From: an uncultured Lachnospiraceae bacterium
GTDB taxonomy: Bacteria; Bacillota; Clostridia; Lachnospirales; Lachnospiraceae
Assembly: GCA_902797705.1 (NCBI GenBank)
Contig: CADBTX010000056.1
Span: 1 to 5,951, forward strand
Length of the DNA stretch: 5,951 bases
Direction: 5' to 3'
In this document: piece after piece, positions 5,935 through 5,951 of the stretch
How the letters are laid out: the number at the start of each line of letters is the position of its first letter
How positions within the stretch are numbered: position 1 is the stretch's first letter
The notes under the pieces: generated by a model
Told to the model about the DNA's origin: nothing
What the model saw: the letters and a program-made list of their open reading frames with translations, nothing else
The model's database searches: none
Made by a program: the position numbers and the translations under genes

Positions 5935-5951
5935 GCCCCACATTGAGCGCG

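Overview
The window looks like a chromosomal segment of a Firmicute of class Clostridia, most likely Lachnospiraceae. The grounds are a UvrX/UmuC-like Y-family polymerase paired with a clostridial-type YolD-like small protein, a motility receptor with a Firmicute-style promoter and ribosome binding site, and moderate GC content. This placement is inferred from protein style, not from a search.

Layout. Bases 68-1812 (+ strand) hold a two-gene translesion-synthesis unit: a 515-aa Y-family DNA polymerase with intact catalytic residues and a sliding-clamp motif, then a short (60-aa) YolD-like protein. The unit ends in a hairpin terminator that overlaps the last codons and probably also serves the convergent genes. 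An open frame enters from the left edge and overlaps the polymerase start. Bases 1839-4124 (- strand) hold a membrane chemotaxis receptor (MCP) followed 27 bp later by yfbR, an HD-domain 5'-deoxynucleotidase. They are probably co-transcribed from an extended -10 promoter at about 4200-4230, with a roughly 70-nt leader that contains a hairpin and several GGA motifs.

Bases 4290-5734 (- strand) hold a tightly coupled pair: an FRG-domain protein and, 2 nt downstream, a sce7726-family protein with a PD-(D/E)XK nuclease-like signature and a basic tail. This is the accessory-looking part of the window and the best candidate for a little-described system. Upstream of it (5735-5951) lie a short in-frame fragment resembling the C-terminal end of a lost gene and a long, well-formed 61-nt hairpin with a G(CUUG)C tetraloop, which may be a dispersed repeat or a structured RNA.

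How the genes fit together. The polymerase pair handles damaged DNA. YfbR hydrolyses deoxynucleoside monophosphates. The MCP feeds the chemotaxis array. The FRG/sce7726 pair has no established role but has the architecture of a two-component effector or defence cassette. No tRNA, rRNA, CRISPR array or transposase was seen.
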